Of a stretch of 42,777 bases of DNA, positions 39,099-42,777 are shown piece by piece. This stretch comes from Candidatus Segatella violae (GTDB taxonomy: Bacteria > Bacteroidota > Bacteroidia > Bacteroidales > Bacteroidaceae), in assembly GCA_002440225.1 (NCBI GenBank), contig DJSH01000035.1:13366-56142 (forward strand), read 5' to 3'. The translations under genes and the position numbers were made by a program. Position 1 is the stretch's first letter. The number at the start of each line of letters is the position of its first letter. The notes beneath the pieces are model-generated. The model saw only the letters and a list, made by a program, of their open reading frames with translations, made no database searches and was not told where the DNA came from.

Positions 39099-39185
39099 GC
39101 GTGGTGAATTAAATGTGCTTTGCGATGAAATAAAATGGGGTTCGTGGTGAAATAAAATGGGGTTTGCGATGAAATAAAACCTGGG
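39099..39185. repeat. Four-unit tandem array, 22-bp period
   Basis: Units begin at 39099, 39121, 39142 and 39164, of the form GCGATGAAATAAAATGGGGT (the first unit is more diverged). Steps are 22, 21 and 22 bp. No gene is supported here. Confidence 0.82.
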
Positions 39186-39216
39186 ATTTTGCGTTTTATC
39201 GTAAAATGCGTTTTTA

Positions 39217-39293
39217 TTAACAGGCAAAAATTAACAGACAAAATTGTTAATAGACAAAATTGTTAACAGGCAAAAACTTTAACAGATAAAACG
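39217..39293. repeat. Five-unit tandem array, 16-bp period, abutting the methyltransferase start
   Basis: TTAACAGACAAAATTG-like units begin at 39217, 39231, 39247, 39263 and 39279 (steps 14, 16, 16 and 16). The last unit ends directly at the ATG at 39294, so it must contain the ribosome-binding region. No GGAGG is visible; AACAGATAAAACG precedes the start codon. Confidence 0.85.
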
Positions 39294-39986
39294 ATGGGAA
39301 ATTTTCGATTCAAGCAATTTGAGATTCAGCAAGACCGTTGCGCCATGAAGGTGGGCACGGATGGGGTGTTGCTCGGGGCATGGGCTCCGGGGGGCAAGCG
39401 TATACTCGACATCGGGTCGGGCACTGGACTCATCTCCCTGATGATGGCGCAGCGTTTCCCCGAGGCTACGGTCGTGGGCATCGACTTGGATGCCGATGCC
39501 TGTTCGCAGGCGAGCGAGAATGTGGCTGCCAGTCCATTCGCCGACAGGGTGAACATCGTGCATTGTGCCTTGCAGAATTTTGAAGCCAGCGGTCTCTTCG
39601 ATGCAATTGTGAGCAATCCTCCCTTTTTTGTAAATAGCTTGAAAAATCCTGACAGTAAGCGCACGATGGCAAGGCATACGGACAGCCTTCCGTTCCGTGA
39701 CTTGTTTCGTGGCGTGAAACGCCTGCTGTCGGAGGATGGCGTGTTCTCTGCCATTGTTCCTGCAGAAGTTCTTGAACAATTTGTCGCAGAGTCTTGTTTC
39801 TCAGGACTTATCTTGGTTTCAAAGTGTGGCGTCAAGACCGTGGAGCGCAAGCAGCCAAAGCGCTATCTTTTGACCTTCGGGAAGCATCGTGGAAATGGGC
39901 TTGACGAGCATATAGAAACAATGGCCGACTCACAGGGGAACCGGTCATTGTGGTATGCAAAAATTACGGAAGATTTCTATCTATAA
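39294..39986 (+). CDS. trmN: tRNA1(Val) (adenine(37)-N6)-methyltransferase type (TrmN6/YfiC)
   Basis: A 230-residue SAM-dependent N6-adenine methyltransferase. MGNFRFKQFEIQQDRCAMKVGTDGVLLGAW is the conserved family N-terminus (CAMKVGTDG at 16-24). The SAM-binding motif DIGSGTG lies at 39-45, and the catalytic NPPF at 108-111, which fits methylation of an exocyclic adenine amine. The closest known role is A37 of tRNA-Val; specificity cannot be read directly. The ATG at 39294 abuts a tandem array. It is convergent with the lipid kinase gene, separated by a terminator. Confidence 0.88.
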   Translation: MGNFRFKQFEIQQDRCAMKVGTDGVLLGAWAPGGKRILDIGSGTGLISLMMAQRFPEATVVGIDLDADACSQASENVAASPFADRVNIVHCALQNFEASGLFDAIVSNPPFFVNSLKNPDSKRTMARHTDSLPFRDLFRGVKRLLSEDGVFSAIVPAEVLEQFVAESCFSGLILVSKCGVKTVERKQPKRYLLTFGKHRGNGLDEHIETMADSQGNRSLWYAKITEDFYL

Positions 39987-40017
39987 AAAAGGCTTGAAGA
40001 CAAGCCTTTTTCTTTTT
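39985..40017. terminator. Terminator between methyltransferase and lipid kinase
   Basis: AAAAAGGCTTG and CAAGCCTTTTT pair perfectly around AAGA, followed by CTTTTT. The stop codon of the methyltransferase overlaps its first bases, so it is very tight. Confidence 0.88.
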
Positions 40018-40048
40018 AAAAATTCTGCTTTTATCTGCCTTTTTCTTT

Positions 40049-41089
40049 TTATAAGTTCAGCTTTCGCTGCACCATTTTGCTGATGGCCTCCACCTTCTTG
40101 CTTTGGCGCTGGATGTCTTTCTGTATGTCGTCTCTTACGGCATTCAGGTCGTTGAAGAAATCGGCGAACGCATTCTGTATCATGTTGGGTTTGCGGGCAC
40201 TCTTGTCGGCAAACGGATTCACTATCATCTTGATGCCTTTCTCCTCCAGGTGCACATCGATTTCGGCACCCGTCATCACTGGGTCGCCATCATAATGGAT
40301 TACGCCAGGGTGGCTGCGGGTAATGTGCAATTTCTTGCAGCGGAATGATTTTATCTTCGAGTTCTTGTCGAGCGTCTTGTTGAACATGTCGAAACTCACC
40401 TGTGGTGCCTCCAGCACATCGAAAGGCTCCATGATGACCACGTCCATCAGTCCGTCGCTCATCGATGCCTGCGGTGCGATGTAGGCGTTGTTGCCATACT
40501 GCGAGGCGTTGGCGCAGGAGATGAGGAAGGCCTTGTATTGCTTGGTTCCCGTCTCGTCTTCCAGGGTATAAGTCTCTGGCTTATACTTCAAGCCCTCGCG
40601 CAGGATGTTCTCCGCATAACTGATAGGGCCGCGCTTGCCACTCTCCGCAAACTTCATGCTCACGAAGGCGTCGAATCCCATTCCGCAAGTGCAGAAGAAT
40701 GGGTGGTCGTTGATGACCCCATAGTCGAGGTCGCGGATTTCGCATTGGTTGATGATTTCGATGCATTTCTTCAGGTTCATGGGCAAGAGCAGATGGCGAG
40801 CCAATCCGTTGCCCGAACCGCAAGGCAGGATGCCGAGGGCGGTGTCGGAGTGAACCAGCGAACGAGCCACCTCGTTGACGGTTCCGTCGCCGCCGACGGC
40901 CACGACAATATCGACATGATTGTCCTTGGCTTCGGCTGCAAGCTCCGAAGCGTGTCCCGCTCTTTCAGTCAATTTTATCTCGTACTCAAAAAGCTCTTTG
41001 TCCAATGTCGAATCTATCAAACTAGGAACGGCAGCCTTGCTGCTTGTCCCAGAAATCGGGTTCATGATGAAAATTATCTTTTTCTTCAT
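40049..41089 (-). CDS. YegS/DAGK-family lipid kinase
   Basis: A 346-residue member of the diacylglycerol/sphingosine kinase catalytic family (DAGKc), which phosphorylates a lipid hydroxyl with ATP. The nucleotide motif GGDGTVNEV covers about 66-74, and the PCGSGNGLARH segment about 89-99. DGLMDVVIMEPFD and YDGDP further on are typical of YegS/BmrU proteins. The lipid could be diacylglycerol, a sphingoid base or ceramide. Divergent from it, across a 193-bp gap with two promoters, is a serine palmitoyltransferase-type gene, which supports a sphingolipid link. The last 50 residues form a Lys/Gln-rich predicted helix. Confidence 0.88.
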   Translation of the reverse strand: MKKKIIFIMNPISGTSSKAAVPSLIDSTLDKELFEYEIKLTERAGHASELAAEAKDNHVDIVVAVGGDGTVNEVARSLVHSDTALGILPCGSGNGLARHLLLPMNLKKCIEIINQCEIRDLDYGVINDHPFFCTCGMGFDAFVSMKFAESGKRGPISYAENILREGLKYKPETYTLEDETGTKQYKAFLISCANASQYGNNAYIAPQASMSDGLMDVVIMEPFDVLEAPQVSFDMFNKTLDKNSKIKSFRCKKLHITRSHPGVIHYDGDPVMTGAEIDVHLEEKGIKMIVNPFADKSARKPNMIQNAFADFFNDLNAVRDDIQKDIQRQSKKVEAISKMVQRKLNL

Positions 41090-41120
41090 TCTTAGTCAAG
41101 AGTTTGTAATGTTTTGGTTG

Positions 41121-41128
41121 CAAAAGTA
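41121..41128 (-). promoter_or_regulatory. -7 box of the lipid kinase gene
   Basis: Minus-strand TACTTTTG fits the consensus; leader of about 25 nt. Confidence 0.65.
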
Positions 41129-41221
41129 ATAAAAATCCCTAAAATGGCAAGAATTATCCATTAAAAAAACGCTAAAAGTAAACTTTCTTATAAAAAAGGA
41201 CGTTATATTAGTTCTTTTTTG

Positions 41222-41229
41222 TATCTTTG
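41222..41229 (+). promoter_or_regulatory. -7 box of the serine palmitoyltransferase-type gene
   Basis: TATCTTTG matches the consensus. No TTTG lies at the usual upstream distance. The leader is about 45 nt. Confidence 0.68.
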
Positions 41230-41282
41230 CACCCTGAAACAAAGAATTATAAAACAAGAATATAAAAGTACACCTATAAATA

Positions 41283-42473
41283 ATGGGACAATTACAAGAA
41301 AGATACAAAAGTTATCGTGTACCACAGAAATACATGGAGGCCGGTGTGTATCCATATTTCCGTGAGATTACAAGTAAGCAGACAACAGAGGTAACCGACA
41401 TCGACGGTCACAAGATCTTGATGTTCGGCTCTAACGCTTACCAGGGTTTAACCAACGACCAGCGTGTCATTGATGCCGCGAAGGCAGCTCTCGACAAGTA
41501 TGGCTCGGGTTGTGCAGGAAGCCGATTCCTGAACGGAACCCTTGATTTGCATGTTCAGCTTGAGAAAGAACTTGCAGAGTTTATGCACAAAGACGAGACG
41601 CTTTGCTTCTCTACCGGATTCTCTGTCAACCAGGGAGTCTTGGCTTGCGTAGTAGGTCGCAACGACTATATCATCTGCGACGACCGCGACCACGCAAGTA
41701 TCGTGGATGGCCGCCGCCTCTCTTTCGCTACCCAGTTGCACTACAAGCACAACGACATGGAGGATTTGGAGCGCGTGCTCTCTAAGTTGCCACACGATGC
41801 CATCAAGCTCATCGTTGTGGACGGCGTGTTCTCTATGGAGGGTGACTTGGCCAACCTGCCAGAGATTGTGAAGCTCAAGCACAAGTACAACTGCTCTATC
41901 ATGGTAGACGAGGCTCATGGCCTCGGTGTGTTTGGCAAGCAGGGTCGTGGCGTTTGCGACCATTTCGGCTTGACCGACGAGGTAGACCTCATCATGGGTA
42001 CCTTCTCCAAGAGCTTGGCTTCCATCGGTGGTTTCATCGCTTCCGACAAGGATACCATCAATTTCTTGCGTCACAACTGCCGCACCTACATCTTCAGTGC
42101 ATCCAACACTCCTGCTGCCACAGCCGCAGCACTTGAGGCACTCCACATCATCCAGAATGAGCCAGAGCGTTTTGAGCATCTTTGGGATGTCACCAACTAT
42201 GCATTGAAGCGTTTCCGCGAGGAAGGTTTCGAGATTGGCGAGACAGAGAGTCCTATCATCCCTCTCTATGTACGCAACGACCAGAAGACATTCATCGTAA
42301 CCAAGAAGGCTTACGACCGTGGCGTCTTCATCAACCCAGTTATCCCACCAGCATGTGCTCCTCAGGACACATTGGTACGTTTCGCCTTGATGGCTACCCA
42401 TACAAGAGAGCAGGTGGAGAAAGCTGTACAGATCTTGAAGCAGATCTTCGTAGAGGAAGGCATCATCAAGTAA
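41283..42473 (+). CDS. Alpha-oxoamine synthase, probable serine palmitoyltransferase (often annotated as 2-amino-3-ketobutyrate CoA ligase)
   Basis: A 396-residue PLP enzyme that joins an amino acid with an acyl-CoA. The N-terminal block MGQLQERYKSYRVPQKYMEAGVYPYFREI is cut here only by motif: VYPYFREI, GSGCAGSRFLNG, CDDRDHASIVDGRR, VDEAHGLGVFG and GTFSKSLASIGGF, in which K243 binds PLP. These match the Bacteroides SPT group (condensing serine with palmitoyl-CoA to 3-ketosphinganine) more than E. coli Kbl, and no threonine dehydrogenase gene is adjacent. The neighbouring divergent lipid kinase agrees with a sphingolipid role. Codon bias is strong, as in gdhA, suggesting high expression. Confidence 0.85.
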   Translation: MGQLQERYKSYRVPQKYMEAGVYPYFREITSKQTTEVTDIDGHKILMFGSNAYQGLTNDQRVIDAAKAALDKYGSGCAGSRFLNGTLDLHVQLEKELAEFMHKDETLCFSTGFSVNQGVLACVVGRNDYIICDDRDHASIVDGRRLSFATQLHYKHNDMEDLERVLSKLPHDAIKLIVVDGVFSMEGDLANLPEIVKLKHKYNCSIMVDEAHGLGVFGKQGRGVCDHFGLTDEVDLIMGTFSKSLASIGGFIASDKDTINFLRHNCRTYIFSASNTPAATAAALEALHIIQNEPERFEHLWDVTNYALKRFREEGFEIGETESPIIPLYVRNDQKTFIVTKKAYDRGVFINPVIPPACAPQDTLVRFALMATHTREQVEKAVQILKQIFVEEGIIK

Positions 42474-42545
42474 ATGTGGATGCATCATCAAGTAAATGAG
42501 AAGGCATCTTCAAGTGAATGTACTGTATATATAATCAAGTAAATG
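42460..42545. repeat. 22-bp tandem array made from the gene's own 3' end
   Basis: GCATCATCAAGTAAATG (42460-42476, containing the TAA stop) is repeated at 42482-42498 and, with two changes, at 42504-42520. A fourth, partial copy lies at 42533-42545. Steps are 22, 22 and about 29 bp. Confidence 0.88.
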
Positions 42546-42567
42546 TATTATATATATAATAAGGTAT

Positions 42568-42602
42568 AAGGGCAGTTCCGGGTGGGGCTGCCCTCATTTT
42601 TT
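42568..42602 (+). terminator. Intrinsic terminator after the synthase gene
   Basis: AGGGCAG (42569-42575) pairs with CTGCCCT (42588-42594) around a GC-rich loop, followed by CATTTTTT. Confidence 0.8.
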
Positions 42603-42663
42603 ACTCTTAAAGGGTACGTTTTTGAGATATTTGCATCTTTTTTTGAAAAAAGTTTGCCAAAAA

Positions 42664-42695
42664 TTTGGTGGAATCAAAAAATGGTTGTACCTTTG
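42664..42695 (+). promoter_or_regulatory. tRNA-Pro promoter
   Basis: TTTG (42664-42667) and TACCTTTG (42688-42695) are 20 bp apart. Transcription from near 42702 would give a leader of about 55 nt before the tRNA. Confidence 0.75.
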
Positions 42696-42757
42696 CAACC
42701 GCAAATCAGAAATGATGCTTACGGCAATGCTTTGAAGCCATCATGAAGACGAGTCAG

Positions 42758-42777
42758 CGGGGTGTAGCGCAGCCCGG
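42758..42777 (+). tRNA. tRNA-Pro, 5' end (partial)
   Basis: The last 20 bases, CGGGGTGTAGCGCAGCCCGG, are the acceptor strand and D-arm start of a bacterial tRNA-Pro (CGGGGTG acceptor, TA at positions 8-9, GCGCAGCCCGG D-arm). The anticodon lies beyond the window, so the isoacceptor is not known. Confidence 0.88.

Noticed and set aside
39050..39241. A 63-codon minus-strand frame
   Set aside because: Built from the end of palindromic element D and the 22-bp array; its repeats at the protein level only mirror the DNA repeat.

Overview
The window reads as a chromosomal segment of a gut or oral Bacteroidota, most like Prevotella/Segatella. The reasons are many promoters with the Bacteroidota -7 box TAnnTTTG (often with TTTG about 19-20 bp upstream), a short 286-residue primary sigma factor, a GldB-type lipoprotein, a DUF5723 protein, a smalltalk/HU-like gene pair, a serine palmitoyltransferase-type enzyme and secreted S9/DPP4 peptidases. 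Most of it is core genome with a thin accessory patch near 24.8-26.5 kb. The genus is an inference from gene content and sequence style.

Layout. 1-3.7 kb: end of a LacI-type regulator, a mannitol/fructuronate-type dehydrogenase and an FHS-type sugar transporter, with operator-like palindromes upstream of each of the two enzyme/transporter genes. 3.7-10.7 kb: dicarboxylate/amino-acid symporter, polyprenyl-phosphate sugar transferase, large S9 peptidase, MFS exporter. 11.3-19.6 kb: a 56-residue lipoprotein, two radical-SAM genes (mtaB and a YhcC type), a GT2-DUF4861 fusion, a GldB-like lipoprotein and DPP4. 19.9-23.1 kb (minus strand): an HtrA/Deg protease, rpoD and a small exported protein. 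23.3-24.7 kb: RNase P RNA, a small membrane protein and a DUF1232 protein. 24.8-26.5 kb: smalltalk, HU-like gene, a MITE-like inverted repeat and a broken Bro-N gene. 26.5-31.7 kb: gdhA, then a lipoprotein/DUF5723 pair. 32-38.8 kb (minus): lon-tgt-lptF/G-type permease-DEAD helicase, probably one transcription unit. 39.3-42.8 kb: trmN6-type methyltransferase, a YegS/DAGK-type lipid kinase divergent from the serine palmitoyltransferase-type gene, and the first 20 nt of tRNA-Pro.

Two layers of intergenic structure are not explained by the genes. First, four copies (about 10.9, 19.7, 31.8 and 39.0 kb) plus one solo arm (9.34 kb) of a large, mirror-symmetric palindromic element; its arms differ between copies but mostly match within each copy. 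Second, most intergenic gaps carry a private short tandem array with a 14-40 bp period, often starting at or copying the stop codon region of the upstream gene, or abutting the next start codon.

The most interesting single observations are the in-frame fusion of a cytosolic glycosyltransferase to a normally exported DUF4861 domain through an internal signal peptide (14118-16346), the lipid kinase/serine palmitoyltransferase divergent pair, the three 21-bp-phased palindromes at 2132-2208, the covarying palindromic element family, the 172-bp MITE-like element with perfect 28-bp ends, and the loss of the usual zinc-ligand cysteines in Tgt. All names come from reading motifs in the sequence; no database search was run.
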